Notes: a model not told the origin generated them from the letters alone. Positions 38,759 through 52,867 are shown, numbered from the stretch's first letter. The stretch is 64,000 bases of DNA from Chrysoperla carnea (GCF_905475395.1 NC_058342.1:62001-126000); one strand, 5' to 3'. Translations and numbers: made by a program.

Positions 38759-39096
38759 ATTAAAAACATTGCATTAATTTTTATAATAATAATACATCGA
38801 TCATAGGCCTTTTAATAAAAGGCCACAAATTTATTTAAAATAAGAGTAAAAATTATTTTTATAAATAATATATTATAATATTTTTTTAAAGAATCAATTT
38901 AAATAATTATAAATTAATGATTCTTTTTTTTTTTTTTTTTTTTTTATATGTTATTATGGAAATAATTCATCATATTATGATGACATTTAGGTAACATATT
39001 ATAAGAATATTCATAAAATATTATCAAAATAATATTGTATTATGATGATATTTAGACAAAATATTATAAGAATATACACAAAATATTATCAAAATA

Positions 39097-39177
39097 ATAT
39101 CATTAGATAACAAAACTGTTCATGATACTCATACCTTTACTAGAGATAAAAGTATCAGGATGCACTTGTATTAATAC
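39097..39177 (-). pseudogene. H2B gene relic (unit 5)
   Basis: Same H2B-derived segment as in unit 1. Confidence 0.85.
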
Positions 39178-40644
39178 ATATTATCACAACATCACAAAAT
39201 ATTTTTTAAAAGTAAAAATTTTTTTAAAATTATTATAAAATTTGATTGAATTAAATTTCAATTTATTTTTTTAATAATTAAAGAAAAAAAAGAAAAAAAA
39301 AGCATATAAACTTTCTATTGAAAATGTTATTTTAAACTAGATGGCCAAGTGAACTTCGTTACACAAACAATATATGACGTATTCGTTATTTAAATAATCA
39401 GTATCCTTTGATATTATATCAATACGTTACTCTCTTCTTTTGATACATATTAATAAAATTTCAATTTATAAGATTTTATGTCAATTATATAAATAATATT
39501 ATAAATTTTCTAAATACATAAGTTAATTAACAAAAAATTTGAATAACAAGATAAATTTATATATGATGTTTTAATACTCGATACTATAATATATCGCATC
39601 CGTTACCAATTATTCGGTATCCTTTGATTTATACACAGAATGAACTAAAAATATATATCAAATTTATTTTATTTATTTATATATTTAATATTATTATTAT
39701 TATTTTATATTACAAAGTTTCTTAACGAAGCTTACAATGATTTCTCATATCGTACTTAACAAAATTATTTAGATCATATAAAATTTAAATTGTTAAAAAA
39801 TTTGTATATTTATTATTATTATTTATTTTTATTAAAATTACATAACATAAAATTAATAATATTTTAATAATTATATAAATTAATTCTTATTTAAAATAAT
39901 CTTATATTAATCTCAACAAATACTCTAATAATATATTTTGTCATAAATTTTTTTATATTTAAAATAAATATTATAATATATAAATACTTATATCAGTATA
40001 AAATTTCTTTATATAATTATGAAAAAATTAATTTAATAGTTAATTATTGATATTAATGCATAAATAAAAGTATTTTCTAATGAAATATATTTTGTCAATG
40101 TTCGATTAACACATTTCATAATAATACGTTTTCATTATTGACAAAAAAAGTTTTTCTAAAAATGAAATCTTATACTATAATATATATATTTATATATTAA
40201 ATTTTTTAATTATTTATATACTAATAATTTATAATAAATCGATATTAAATAAAAAATAAAAATATATACTTTTTAAGTTTACCTTAAAAATATTATTGTT
40301 TTGTATGATTGAAATAATTAATATTAAACTATGTTTATTAATAATTGATAATAAAAAAATTAAATATATTTTAATTTATAAAATAAATATTATTATTAAA
40401 TTTATAATTTATTATTTTATATATTATAGAAATTGAAAAAATAAATCATGTTTACTACGACAGTAAATTAGAAATACTATTTAATTTTTATGTGTTTTCT
40501 ACATGGTACTTTGACTTACATAGGGACTTATATTATTGTGAATAATGATATAATTGAAAACCTTTATTTTTTATTTGATAGAATTATTATATTTTATCAT
40601 TTAAATATTTATAATAAATACATTATTTTTATAAAGTAAAAAAT

Positions 40645-41355
40645 ATGGCCGAAGAAAATTCTACAGCTGTTGCAGCAACTGCGGTTACTGCTGCTTCTAC
40701 AACACCAACAAAAAAAGCAACAGCTTCTGGTGCTAAACGTACAAAACAACATTCAAAACCAACACATCCACGTACATCAGAAATGGTTGTTAACGCAATT
40801 AAAAATTTAAAAGAACGTGGTGGTTCATCATTACAAGCAATTAAAAAATATTTAGCTGCAAATTATAAAGTGGATTCTGATAAAATTTCACCATTTATTA
40901 AAAAATATTTAAAAGCTGCTGTAACTGAGGGAGCCTTGGTACAAACTAAAGGTAAAGGTGCATCTGGTTCATTCAAATTGGCTGCTTCCGCTTCATCTAA
41001 TTCTTCAGCTAAATCAAAAGTTTCCAAAAAAGAAAGTGGAGCAAAAGGTTCAGCAAAGAGTGCTAAAAGTAAACGGGCACCAAAAGAAAAGAAAGCCACA
41101 ACTACATCATTGGCAGCCAAAAAGCCTAAAGCAAAAAAAGCGACTCCATCATCATCAACTGCTGCTAAAAAAGTTACTGCAAAATCATCAGCGGCATCAA
41201 AAAAAGCACCAGTTAAAGCAAAACCAGCAAAAAGTACAAAATCCGCTGCCAAAAGTAGCCCTGCTCGTAAACCGAAAGCACCAAAAGCTAAGAAAGCTTC
41301 TGTTGCCAAATCATCTCCTACAAAAATTAAAAAAGCAGCACCAAAAAAGAAATGA
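40645..41355 (+). CDS. H1: Linker histone H1 (unit 5)
   Basis: Majority H1 form, identical to unit 2. 3' hairpin 41419-41434, AAGAGTA box 41452-41458. Confidence 0.97.
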   Translation: MAEENSTAVAATAVTAASTTPTKKATASGAKRTKQHSKPTHPRTSEMVVNAIKNLKERGGSSLQAIKKYLAANYKVDSDKISPFIKKYLKAAVTEGALVQTKGKGASGSFKLAASASSNSSAKSKVSKKESGAKGSAKSAKSKRAPKEKKATTTSLAAKKPKAKKATPSSSTAAKKVTAKSSAASKKAPVKAKPAKSTKSAAKSSPARKPKAPKAKKASVAKSSPTKIKKAAPKKK

Positions 41356-41500
41356 TCTGTTACTTTAATAATATATTGAAATATTTCATTATTTTTGCTA
41401 AAAAATGAAAATAACATAGGCCTTAATACAGGCCACAAATTAATATTTGATAAGAGTAAATTATTTTTTGTATAAATATTTTATAAAATAATAGTTTAGA

Positions 41501-41561
41501 AACATTTGCCACAGTCAGTACCACGGATGGGTGGCCACTTGAGAATACTGTGTGCGGTTGC
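41501..41561 (+). pseudogene. 5S rRNA 3'-half relic (unit 5)
   Basis: Same relic as in unit 1. Confidence 0.8.
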
Positions 41562-41698
41562 ATTTTTATTTAAAATATATGGTATAATAAATAAGTATAT
41601 ATTTAAATTGATTACTTCATTGAAAATTTTAATAATATACTTTAATATTAATGATATTTATGAAAAATATATATTTGTAAAAATTTTCATTTATTACT

Positions 41699-41738
41699 GG
41701 CAACAGCCATACCACGTTGAAAACACCGGTTCTCGTCC
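41699..41738 (+). pseudogene. 5S rRNA 5' fragment (unit 5)
   Basis: Nt 1-40 of 5S, cut by element A copy 3. Confidence 0.9.
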
Positions 41739-41891
41739 CATTATCTGTACAGCGTTCATACCGTACAGTACAGTGAATTGTTGAAGCAAATTATTGTATA
41801 ATTACATTCAAAGCGAAAACAATTTCATACACACACCTACAGAACAAGTTAAATCAAATATAAAAAAGTATAAAAACAAACTATAAAATAA

Positions 41892-43310
41892 GTGACGGGC
41901 GTAGCCAAACAAAAAAAAAGGGGGCGACCTAGTCGCTCCCCTGCTATCACTAAAATTTTAAAAGTGCAACCCGATGACGTCGGAATACAACAAAGCACCG
42001 AAGAAGAAGCCAACAAAATAGAAAAAATAGTTAGTGAAAATAGCGAGAACACAAGTGCAGTGCCTCCAAGAATGGAAAACCAAAACAAAAACAATATACA
42101 AAACATTTTCAAAAAACAAACAGAAGTGCAAGTGCAAGTGCCCACAAAAAACAGATTTAATCCCCTAACCACTGAAGAAGGTCAAACAGAGGAAGATGTG
42201 GAACAAGAAGGCACAGACCCAAAAGAAATTAATGAAAATGACAAAAACACAGAAAGGACACAAGGAGGTAAGAATAAACCACCTCCAATTGTTATACACA
42301 GCACTCCAAATAACCATAAGGAGTTCATGGAGCAAATAAAGGAACATGTGAAAAAGGGATTCCATGTGAAATACACGTTCAAAAAAACGAATCTATTCAT
42401 CCATGACTCAAATGAATATAAAAACTACGTCAAAATTCTAGACAACGAAAACATGGAGTTCCATACATACACGGAAAGGACAGAAAAACACCACGCCTTC
42501 GTATTGGTCGGGCTACCAAGAGGAATCGACGAAGAGGAAATTAAGCAAGACATAGAGAAATGCCTCAAAACAAACATTATTAAAGTATATCCAATGAGAT
42601 CCTCCTACAGATCTCTATATCTTGTGATCACCGGACAAAGCACGTCCCTAAAACAACTAACCCAAGAAGTTAAATATGTGTACAACGTAAAAATTACCTG
42701 GGAAAGGCACAGGAACGCCAAACTAATTATCCAGTGTCACAGATGTCAGGCCTGGTCACATGCCACTACGAACTGTAGAATGAACCCAAAGTGCCTAAAA
42801 TGCGCAGGACCTCACTGGAGCCGTGACTGTACAATAAAAGAAAACACGGAAGAAAATAAAAAACTTTTAAAATGTGCAAACTGTGAAAATAACCACCCGG
42901 CAAACTCTACAGAATGCCGAATTTATATCAACAAAATCGAGCAGATAGAAAGGAGAAGAAAAACAAACACGGTCCCTGTAAGAAATCAACAAAAATTCGT
43001 GACAGCACCACTACCTCCAACAAATCCCTGGGCAATGAGAAACCCATTCACTCAAAATGATAGACCCACCCAAGTGTACGCTCATGTACACAGCCAAGCA
43101 CCAACACAAACAACATCCATATCTACTACTACTAACATAAACAATTTGGTAAGTGAGTTTGACACATTAAACAAATTAATAGATGTAGAAAGAATGCTAA
43201 AATATGTAAAAGACCTAAACCATGACCTTATGAAATGCAAAAACGAATTAGAGAAATTCATGGTTTTCAACAACTTTTGCACAAAAAATTTTAGCCAATG
43301 TCCGCCGTAA
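41892..43310 (+). CDS. Family A ORF1 (copy 3), N-terminal frame disturbed
   Basis: From KKRGRP onward the protein matches copy 1, with all zinc knuckles. The A-tract before GGGGG has 9 A instead of 8, so the conserved YKIS leader is out of frame. The open frame instead begins at a GTG straight after a TAA stop. If translation starts upstream of the tract, this copy is broken; if it starts at this GTG or further in, it is usable. Confidence 0.8.
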   Translation: MTGVAKQKKRGRPSRSPAITKILKVQPDDVGIQQSTEEEANKIEKIVSENSENTSAVPPRMENQNKNNIQNIFKKQTEVQVQVPTKNRFNPLTTEEGQTEEDVEQEGTDPKEINENDKNTERTQGGKNKPPPIVIHSTPNNHKEFMEQIKEHVKKGFHVKYTFKKTNLFIHDSNEYKNYVKILDNENMEFHTYTERTEKHHAFVLVGLPRGIDEEEIKQDIEKCLKTNIIKVYPMRSSYRSLYLVITGQSTSLKQLTQEVKYVYNVKITWERHRNAKLIIQCHRCQAWSHATTNCRMNPKCLKCAGPHWSRDCTIKENTEENKKLLKCANCENNHPANSTECRIYINKIEQIERRRKTNTVPVRNQQKFVTAPLPPTNPWAMRNPFTQNDRPTQVYAHVHSQAPTQTTSISTTTNINNLVSEFDTLNKLIDVERMLKYVKDLNHDLMKCKNELEKFMVFNNFCTKNFSQCPP

Positions 43311-45952
43311 AATGTGCGACATGGAATGCTAATGGGCTACGCCAAAACCTTGGTGAACTTAGATCGTTCATCAGAGAACAAAAGGTGGACATTATGATGA
43401 TAAATGAAACCAAATTATCAGGAGAACATAAAATAAAAATTAGAAATTTTAATATAATTAGGAAAGATAGAACAACACAAGGCGGAGGTGTAGCAATAAT
43501 AATAAAAAATAGCATTCCGTTTCGCACAATTGAAATCAATGGTTCCGTATCCATAGAATGCGTCGGAATCGAACTATTAAATAATATAAAAATTATTGCA
43601 GTGTATAACACTCCCGCTAACAAGTTCCCCATGGAGGATCTAGCAAAATTGTTCAGGATGGGTAACAAAATATTAGTAATAGGTGATCTTAATGCTCGCC
43701 ATACGGCATGGAAGAATCATGTATCAAACACAAACGGACGAACATTACATAAATTCACTAACGACAACAACATCGTCATCCAACACACAGATTTTCCAAC
43801 TAACGGAATGACACCCACCTTCATTGATCTTGTGATTAATAAAAATGTTAACAACATCACGCACCCAACCTCAATACCAGAGTTATCATCAGACCACAAC
43901 CCGGTAATATTTAATATTACAAACTTAAATAAAGACAACACCAAACACATTGTCACTTCCTATAAATCAACCGATTGGGCAGAGTTTAGAAAAAAATTAA
44001 ATTCAACAATAAAAATCAATAATAAAATAAACAATGCCCAAGAAGTTGATCAGGAAATAGATAACTTCACAAAAGGGGTGCAACAAGTCCAAAAAGCTCA
44101 CAGCCGACGGGTCGTGATAGTTGATAACAGGTATCTCCCTGATGACAACACAAAAAACTTAATCAAATATAAAAATGCGATGAGGAAACTGTACCAAAAA
44201 AGATTTATACCAGGCCTCAAAGCAGATATAAACAAAATCACGAAAATGATCAGGAGGAACATTAAAAACAAGATCAATGAACAGTGGGAAAAAACACTAA
44301 CGGACTTACGACCCGGTGACAGAACAATGTGGCGAATAACGAAGACGTTTAAAAAACCGAGACAACAAATCCCCACAATCACCACGAACGATAATAATTA
44401 CATGACGGACAAAGACAAAGCTGACATAATAAGTGAAACTTTAGAGGAGATCCAGACTAACGAACAGACTACTCCACTAGAAGAGGACATAAAACGAAGA
44501 ATACATGAATTCTTTCATACCACACAAACACCACAAAACAACACCAAAATAAAGCTCACAACCCCCCAAGAAATTAAAAACATAATTAAAACCCTCCCAA
44601 ATAACAAAGCCCCAGGACAAGACGGGATAGACACCAAAATAATCAAAAACTTTACCACCAAAGCTATAGTACAACTTCAGTACATAATAAATGCAATCCT
44701 GAGGATAGGATACTTCCCTGAGTCCTGGAGAACGGCAATAGTGATCCCAGTACCGAAACCTAACAAGGATCATAGTAATCCCAAAAATTACAGACCAATA
44801 AGCCTCCTGAGCACGCTGTCCAAGATAGCGGAAAAAGTCATTTTGGAAAGAATAAACAAGATAAGTCAGTCCAAAAATATAATAATACACGAACAATTCG
44901 GATTCAGAAGAGGTCATGGCACTTGCATGCAAGTTGCCAGAATAGCAAGTGACATAATACAAAATTTTAACAAAAGTAACGTCACGGCCATGGCCCTTCT
45001 GGATATTGAGAAAGCCTTTGACACGGTATATATTGATGGACTGATTTACAAACTAATAAATTATGACTTCCCAAGATGGCTAATAGCACTACTGGACAGT
45101 TACCTCAGAGGAAGGGGATTCTATGTAAAAATAAACAACAGCACATCGGAACTCCGACACCCAAAAGCAGGTGTGCCACAAGGATCGGTACTTGGGCCCA
45201 TATTGTTCACCTACTTTATTAATGATATCCCAAAATTTGCCAAAACAAAAACTGCGATATACGCGGATGACACTGCCGTGTACGCCCACTCCTTTAATGC
45301 TCAGGTGGCAACAAAACAACTACAAATACACCTGGATATGATACTGAAGTTTGCCAGGGACTGGAAAATCAAAATAAATAACAACAAAACTGAACATATA
45401 ATTTTTAGCAAAAAATTTACAAATATCAAAATCTACGATCCACTTAAGGTAGACGGCGTAGCCATAGTCCCTGCCAAGCACAAAGTAAAGTACCTAGGTG
45501 TGTACCTTGACAAAACATTATCGTTTGTCCCACATATCAACCACCTGATCAGTAAAGGAAATGGGTGTATACGACAACTTTACCCACTCCTGAACAAATA
45601 CAGCAAACTCAGCACCAAAAATAAAAAAATGTTATACACTGCAATAATAAGACCAACTATAACCTACGGAGCCCCTGTGTGGAACAGCGTTTCAGACACG
45701 ACATATCTAAGACTGCAACGTATACAGAACAAATGCCTCCGACTTACACTAAACAAAGATAGATACGCTAGAATACAAGACATACATAGAGAGACAGACA
45801 TACCGACAATCAAAGACTATACCAAACATGTAACGCATTCTTTCTACACTAAGTTGATTAAAAACAGCTACTTAACCAAAAATATGGTGAAGTCAAACTC
45901 ACTAACCAAAAAACACAAACAAATATATACAAAATATTTAAATAATGTATAA
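43298..45952 (+). CDS. Family A ORF2 (copy 3), 4-residue deletion
   Basis: 884 residues. A 12 bp in-frame deletion at about 43791 removes NPTH just before FPTNGMTPTFIDLV in the endonuclease domain. A Phe to Ile change occurs near 43529. The NPTH segment is kept in family B as DPTH, so the deletion may impair DNA cutting. The reverse transcriptase, including YADD, is unchanged. Confidence 0.92.
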   Translation: MSAVKCATWNANGLRQNLGELRSFIREQKVDIMMINETKLSGEHKIKIRNFNIIRKDRTTQGGGVAIIIKNSIPFRTIEINGSVSIECVGIELLNNIKIIAVYNTPANKFPMEDLAKLFRMGNKILVIGDLNARHTAWKNHVSNTNGRTLHKFTNDNNIVIQHTDFPTNGMTPTFIDLVINKNVNNITHPTSIPELSSDHNPVIFNITNLNKDNTKHIVTSYKSTDWAEFRKKLNSTIKINNKINNAQEVDQEIDNFTKGVQQVQKAHSRRVVIVDNRYLPDDNTKNLIKYKNAMRKLYQKRFIPGLKADINKITKMIRRNIKNKINEQWEKTLTDLRPGDRTMWRITKTFKKPRQQIPTITTNDNNYMTDKDKADIISETLEEIQTNEQTTPLEEDIKRRIHEFFHTTQTPQNNTKIKLTTPQEIKNIIKTLPNNKAPGQDGIDTKIIKNFTTKAIVQLQYIINAILRIGYFPESWRTAIVIPVPKPNKDHSNPKNYRPISLLSTLSKIAEKVILERINKISQSKNIIIHEQFGFRRGHGTCMQVARIASDIIQNFNKSNVTAMALLDIEKAFDTVYIDGLIYKLINYDFPRWLIALLDSYLRGRGFYVKINNSTSELRHPKAGVPQGSVLGPILFTYFINDIPKFAKTKTAIYADDTAVYAHSFNAQVATKQLQIHLDMILKFARDWKIKINNNKTEHIIFSKKFTNIKIYDPLKVDGVAIVPAKHKVKYLGVYLDKTLSFVPHINHLISKGNGCIRQLYPLLNKYSKLSTKNKKMLYTAIIRPTITYGAPVWNSVSDTTYLRLQRIQNKCLRLTLNKDRYARIQDIHRETDIPTIKDYTKHVTHSFYTKLIKNSYLTKNMVKSNSLTKKHKQIYTKYLNNV

Positions 45953-46001
45953 CAAAATATTTTACAGTAAATAATAAAGATAAAATACCCATTCCTTACA
46001 A

Positions 46002-46072
46002 GAGCCTGTGGCGTCGTGCCAGCGTTCCCGACTGGCACTCCGAAAGCAGGCGTTCAAGTCCCACGCAAGGCA
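46002..46072 (+). other. tRNA-like segment (family A copy 3)
   Basis: Same as copy 2 (CACGCAAGGC end), followed by the same T-run. Confidence 0.55.
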
Positions 46073-46138
46073 TTAAATTTTTTCTTTTTTTCTTTTCTTT
46101 TTAAATCTAATTTTACATGCAAAAACACATAGGCAATG

Positions 46139-46202
46139 GGCAATATAAGTTTGCCACAGCTATTGCCTAAAACATAAAACAGGTTTTTAAAAATTTTCCT
46201 GT
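46139..46202 (+). promoter_or_regulatory. Two-hairpin 3' UTR structure (family A copy 3)
   Basis: Both stems conserved; has the duplicated GGCAAT seen in copy 2. Confidence 0.6.
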
Positions 46203-46441
46203 AAAGAGCATATCAACAAAAATTAACTTAACATATACCTGCTCAAACAAATAAATTAAATATCATAAGCATAATTGCGACACAGCAATCTGCATGAAAG
46301 AAAAATAAGTTAGGATGAAAGCCTTTTAAGGCTAATAACCTATAATAGTAAATAAAAGTTTTGTAATATATGTTATGTATGTAATGTATTGTATTTTTAA
46401 ATGTTGATTAATAAACTGTTTTTGAATTTGAATTTGAATTT

Positions 46442-46531
46442 GGTTCTCGTCCGATCACCGAAGTTAAGCAACATTGGGCACAGTCAGTACTTGGATGGGT
46501 GACCGCTTGGGAACACTGTGTGCGGTTGCCT
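46442..46531 (+). pseudogene. 5S rRNA 3' fragment (unit 5)
   Basis: Nt 30-119 with internal promoter and T-run intact. Confidence 0.9.
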
Positions 46532-46957
46532 TTTTATATTAAAAATATAAATTATTTTTCTTCTGTTTTTTTTTTTTACACACCATATATAAATATATGT
46601 TATTTATAAATGTAAACCTTTTATATTATTCGTCAACAAATAAATATTATTTTTTGTATAAAATTTTATTGCATTTATAACTCATATCATGGTTACTTTA
46701 AAGCGAGAAGTTTTTTTAATATTTCAAATGAATATAAAATAATATAAATTTTATGAAATTTATTTATTTTTAGAAATAGCAATCGCTTATAATTATAACA
46801 AAATTTTAATAATGTTTAATTTTATTTCAATAATTTATATATATATTTTTTAATAAAAATAATATACTCTTATTTAATAATATATGTTGGTCCTATATAT
46901 AGGACCGAAAATATTTCTTATTTGTTTTTTTTTTTTTTAAATTGTCATTTAAAACGC

Positions 46958-47386
<429 letters not shown>

Positions 47387-47681
47387 TTACAAAAAAACAC
47401 ACAATTTTAAAAATTATATTCGACAATTTGATACTACAAAGTCAAATGTTTAAATGCGAAATAAATGTGTTGTATTTATATTTATATGAAATTTCAAAAT
47501 TTTTGTTGTTATATCCTATTGGATAGCTATCAGAGTATGGACTAATCAAATTGTATAGGCGTGGCTTAAAAAATCTTTAATGCTTTATATAAAAAGGCAC
47601 AATTGTACCGGCGCTCACATACATTACAATACTTGTGAGGTTAACACACGTGTTATCCGTTCGTTAAAATATTGTAAATAA

Positions 47682-48005
<324 letters not shown>

Positions 48006-48868
48006 GAAAATATAATAATTTACTTAAAATATTTAGTAAATTTATTAAAGAATATTTAATACATCCGATAAATTTAAACAGGCTTTCCTTTTTGGGAAGC
48101 CACTAATTTTATTTATATAAGAGTAAATAAATTTGTTAATAAATATAACATATTATATAATTTGTTTACAACAAATTATTTTGTTTATAACATACATTAC
48201 CAAATATTTTTTTTTTTTTTTTTTTTTTTGTAATATTTCTGCAATAATAAATTATAATTTGTATATTATCTATTTTATTTTACAATAACTTATTGAATTT
48301 TTGAAAAAATTTTATTATAAATTAATATACTATTATATTTTTTATATATACAAGTTAAGAGTAACAAGTATCGATAGGAGATTATCGAATTTATAACTAA
48401 TAAAACATTTCGCCTTAATCAAAGAAAATAAATATTTTGCTATACCATTTGTTATACTTTCAATAAATAATTTATTATTAAATTTTTATTATTTCATTTA
48501 TTTTTTAAAATTATTAAAAATATTTTTCTAATAATTATAAGCGTACATAAACAAGTAGTAAATGTAAAATGAAAATAATAAAGGTAATGTAATGCATTTG
48601 CATTACACTGATTTACGATATATATTCCGATATCCTTTATTATATTTAAAATTAATAATATTGATATACTAATAATAGATATATTCAAGCTATTAATATA
48701 TAAAATTTTATATTAAATATGATATTAATAATTGTTTATTTTATTTTTTTGTATATATAAAAATAATTTACTCTTATTTAAAAAATTTGATGGCTCTCTT
48801 AAAAAGAGAGCCGTTTTTATATGTTGATGTATTTTTATGTTATCAATTAAATAATATTTTCGATTTAT

Positions 48869-49240
48869 TTATTTTGAACTTGTATATTTTGTAACAGCTT
48901 TAGTACCTTCACTAACAGCGTGCTTTGCCAATTCACCAGGTAATAATAATCGAACTGCGGTTTGAATTTCCCGACTTGTGATTGTTGAACGTTTATTATA
49001 ATGTGCTAAACGTGATGCTTCAGCAGCAATACGTTCAAAAATATCATTAACAAAACTGTTCATGATACTCATAGCTTTACTAGAGATACCAGTATCAGGA
49101 TGCACTTGTTTTAATACTTTGTAAATGTAAATTGCATATGATTTCTTGCGCTTCCTCTTCTTTTTCTTATCACTCTTTGATATATTTTTTTGAGCTTTGC
49201 CAGCTTTTTTTGCTGCTTTTCCACTTGTTTTTGGTGGCAT
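48869..49240 (-). CDS. H2B: Histone H2B (unit 6), E33K
   Basis: Full length with Glu33 to Lys in the strongly conserved RKESY segment that begins the histone fold. Glu here is conserved across most animal H2Bs, so this copy may be a minor or slightly altered form. 3' hairpin 48792-48812, AAGAGTA box 48769-48775. Confidence 0.97.
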   Translation of the reverse strand: MPPKTSGKAAKKAGKAQKNISKSDKKKKRKRKKSYAIYIYKVLKQVHPDTGISSKAMSIMNSFVNDIFERIAAEASRLAHYNKRSTITSREIQTAVRLLLPGELAKHAVSEGTKAVTKYTSSK

Positions 49241-49552
49241 TGTTACAAACAATTAATATACACAGATAGTTACAGAACACCAGTCAGTATATGTATGAGC
49301 GTGTCGTGTATACAACTAGCGTATTATATACGCGAAGATGGATATAACAATAAAAATGAATACTACTCTCTGATTGGCTGAAAATAATACTATAAGGTGA
49401 TTGGTTTATTTTTAAAGTTTTATATTTTATAAATATTATAAATTAAAATACCCAAATAACATTTTAAACATTTATGTTACAATCCCCGTAACGTACACAT
49501 CTGTGTGATTATATTTACAAAAAAAAATATTAATTAAATAAATTTATTCGCT

Positions 49553-49927
49553 ATGTCTGGACGAGGTAAAGGTGGTAAAGTAAAGGGAAAGGCAAAGTCA
49601 AGATCAAGCCGAGCAGGATTACAATTTCCTGTTGGAAGAATTCACAGATTATTACGAAAAGGAAATTATGCTGAACGAGTAGGTGCTGGTGCCCCAGTAT
49701 ATTTGGCTGCTGTTATGGAATATTTGGCTGCAGAAGTTCTCGAGTTAGCTGGTAATGCTGCCCGTGATAACAAAAAAACACGTATCATTCCACGTCATTT
49801 ACAATTGGCAATTCGTAATGATGAAGAATTAAATAAATTATTATCTGGTGTAACAATTGCTCAAGGTGGTGTATTACCAAACATTCAAGCAGTGTTATTA
49901 CCAAAGAAAACTGAAAAGAAAGCATAA
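49553..49927 (+). CDS. H2A: Histone H2A (unit 6)
   Basis: Protein identical to unit 1. 3' hairpin 49975-49993, AAGAGTA box 50011-50017. The following poly-T tract has the C interruption shared with unit 4. Confidence 0.98.
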   Translation: MSGRGKGGKVKGKAKSRSSRAGLQFPVGRIHRLLRKGNYAERVGAGAPVYLAAVMEYLAAEVLELAGNAARDNKKTRIIPRHLQLAIRNDEELNKLLSGVTIAQGGVLPNIQAVLLPKKTEKKA

Positions 49928-50265
49928 ATTAAAAACATTGCATTAATTTTTATAATAATAATACATCGATCATAGGCCTTTTAATAAAAGGCCACAAATT
50001 TATTTAAAATAAGAGTAAAAATTATTTTTATAAATAATATATTATAATATTTTTTTAAAGAATCAATTTAAATAATTATAAATTAATGATTCTTTTTTTT
50101 TTTTTTCTTTTTTTATATGTTATTATGGAAATAATTCATCATATTATGATGACATTTAGGTAACATATTATAAGAATATTCATAAAATATTATCAAAATA
50201 ATATTGTATTATGATGATATTTAGACAAAATATTATAAGAATATACACAAAATATTATCAAAATA

Positions 50266-50346
50266 ATATCATTAGATAACAAAACTGTTCATGATACTCA
50301 TACCTTTACTAGAGATAAAAGTATCAGGATGCACTTATATTAATAC
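50266..50346 (-). pseudogene. H2B gene relic (unit 6)
   Basis: Same segment as unit 1, with one further G to A change (CACTTATATT). Confidence 0.85.
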
Positions 50347-51813
50347 ATATTATCACAACATCACAAAATATTTTTTAAAAGGAAAAATTTTTTTAAAATT
50401 ATTATAAAATTTGATTGAATTAAATTTCAATTTATTTTTTTAATAATTAAAGAAAAAAAAGAAAAAAAAAGCATATAAACTTTCTATTGAAAATGTTATT
50501 TTAAACTAGATGGCCAAGTGAACTTCGTTACACAAACAATATATGACGTATTCGTTATTTAAATAATCAGTATCCTTTGATATTATATCAATACGTTACT
50601 CTCTTCTTTTGATACATATTAATAAAATTTCAATTTATAAGATTTTATGTCAATTATATAAATAATATTATAAATTTTCTAAATACATAAGTTAATTAAC
50701 AAAAAATTTGAATAACAAGATAAATTTATATATGATGTTTTAATACTCGATACTATAATATATCGCATCCGTTACCAATTATTCGGTATCCTTTGATTTA
50801 TACACAGAATGAACTAAAAATATATATCAAATTTATTTTATTTATTTATATATTTAATATTATTATTATTATTTTATATTACAAAGTTTCTTAACGAAGC
50901 TTACAATGATTTCTCATATCGTACTTAACAAAATTATTTAGATCATATAAAATTTAAATTGTTAAAAAATTTGTATATTTATTATTATTATTTATTTTTA
51001 TTAAAATTACATAACATAAAATTAATAATATTTTAATAATTATATAAATTAATTCTTATTTAAAATAATCTTATATTAATCTCAACAAATACTCTAATAA
51101 TATATTTTGTCATAAATTTTTTTATATTTAAAATAAATATTATAATATATAAATACTTATATCAGTATAAAATTTCTTTATATAATTATGAAAAAATTAA
51201 TTTAATAGTTAATTATTGATATTAATGCATAAATTAAAGTATTTTCTAATGAAATATATTTTGTCAATGTTCGATTAACACATTTCATAATAATACGTTT
51301 TCATTATTGACAAAAAAAGTTTTTCTAAAAATGAAATCTTATACTATAATATATATATTTATATATTAAATTTTTTAATTATTTATATACTAATAATTTA
51401 TAATAAATCGATATTAAATAAAAAATAAAAATATATACTTTTTAAGTTTACCTTAAAAATATTATTGTTTTGTATGATTGAAATAATTAATATTAAACTA
51501 TGTTTATTAATAATTGATAATAAAAAAATTAAATATATTTTAATTTATAAAATAAATATTATTATTAAATTTATAATTTATTATTTTATATATTATAGAA
51601 ATTGAAAAAATAAATCATGTTTACTACGACAGTAAATTAGAAATACTATTTAATTTTTATGTGTTTTCTACATGGTACTTTGACTTACATAGGGACTTAT
51701 ATTATTGTGAATAATGATATAATTGAAAACCTTTATTTTTTATTTGATAGAATTATTATATTTTATCATTTAAATATTTATAATAAATACATTATTTTTA
51801 TAAAGTAAAAAAT

Positions 51814-52524
51814 ATGGCCGAAGAAAATTCTACAGCTGTTGCAGCAACTGCGGTTACTGCTGCTTCTACAACACCAACAAAAAAAGCAACAGCTTCTGGT
51901 GCTAAACGTACAAAACAACATTCAAAACCAACACATCCACGTACATCAGAAATGGTTGTTAACGCAATTAAAAATTTAAAAGAACGTGGTGGTTCATCAT
52001 TACAAGCAATTAAAAAATATTTAGCTGCAAATTATAAAGTGGATTCTGATAAAATTTCACCATTTATTAAAAAATATTTAAAAGCTGCTGTAACTGAGGG
52101 AGCCTTGGTACAAACTAAAGGTAAAGGTGCATCTGGTTCATTCAAATTGGCTGCTTCCGCTTCATCTAATTCTTCAGCTAAATCAAAAGTTTCCAAAAAA
52201 GAAAGTGGAGCAAAAGGTTCAGCAAAGAGTGCTAAAAGTAAACGGGCACCAAAAGAAAAGAAAGCCACAACTACATCATTGGCAGCCAAAAAGCCTAAAG
52301 CAAAAAAAGCGACTCCATCATCATCAACTGCTGCTAAAAAAGTTACTGCAAAATCATCAGCGGCATCAAAAAAAGCACCAGTTAAAGCAAAACCAGCAAA
52401 AAGTACAAAATCCGCTGCCAAAAGTAGCCCTGCTCGTAAACCGAAAGCACCAAAAGCTAAGAAAGCTTCTGTTGCCAAATCATCTCCTACAAAAATTAAA
52501 AAAGCAGCACCAAAAAAGAAATGA
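51814..52524 (+). CDS. H1: Linker histone H1 (unit 6)
   Basis: Majority H1 form. 3' hairpin 52588-52603, AAGAGTA box 52621-52627. Confidence 0.97.
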   Translation: MAEENSTAVAATAVTAASTTPTKKATASGAKRTKQHSKPTHPRTSEMVVNAIKNLKERGGSSLQAIKKYLAANYKVDSDKISPFIKKYLKAAVTEGALVQTKGKGASGSFKLAASASSNSSAKSKVSKKESGAKGSAKSAKSKRAPKEKKATTTSLAAKKPKAKKATPSSSTAAKKVTAKSSAASKKAPVKAKPAKSTKSAAKSSPARKPKAPKAKKASVAKSSPTKIKKAAPKKK

Positions 52525-52669
52525 TCTGTTACTTTAATAATATATTGAAATATTTCATTATTTTTGCTAAAAAATGAAAATAACATAGGCCTTAATACAG
52601 GCCACAAATTAATATTTGATAAGAGTAAATTATTTTTTGTATAAATATTTTATAAAATAATAGTTTAGA

Positions 52670-52730
52670 AACATTTGCCACAGTCAGTACCACGGATGGG
52701 TGGCCACTTGAGAATACTGTGTGCGGTTGC
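52670..52730 (+). pseudogene. 5S rRNA 3'-half relic (unit 6)
   Basis: Same relic as in unit 1. Confidence 0.8.
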
Positions 52731-52867
52731 ATTTTTATTTAAAATATATGGTATAATAAATAAGTATATATTTAAATTGATTACTTCATTGAAAATTTTA
52801 ATAATATACTTTAATATTAATGATATTTATGAAAAATATATATTTGTAAAAATTTTCATTTATTACT

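Larger units (their letters stand above)
41739..46441 (+). mobile_element. Full-length 5S-inserted Jockey-like retrotransposon, family A copy 3
   Basis: 4703 bp, target duplications at 41728-41738 and 46442-46452. Compared with copies 1 and 2 it has an extra C at the 5' junction, one extra A in the ORF1 A-tract, a 12 bp in-frame deletion in ORF2, and three rather than two GAATTT tail repeats. The different junction and tail support an independent insertion rather than copying along with the histone unit. Confidence 0.92.
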
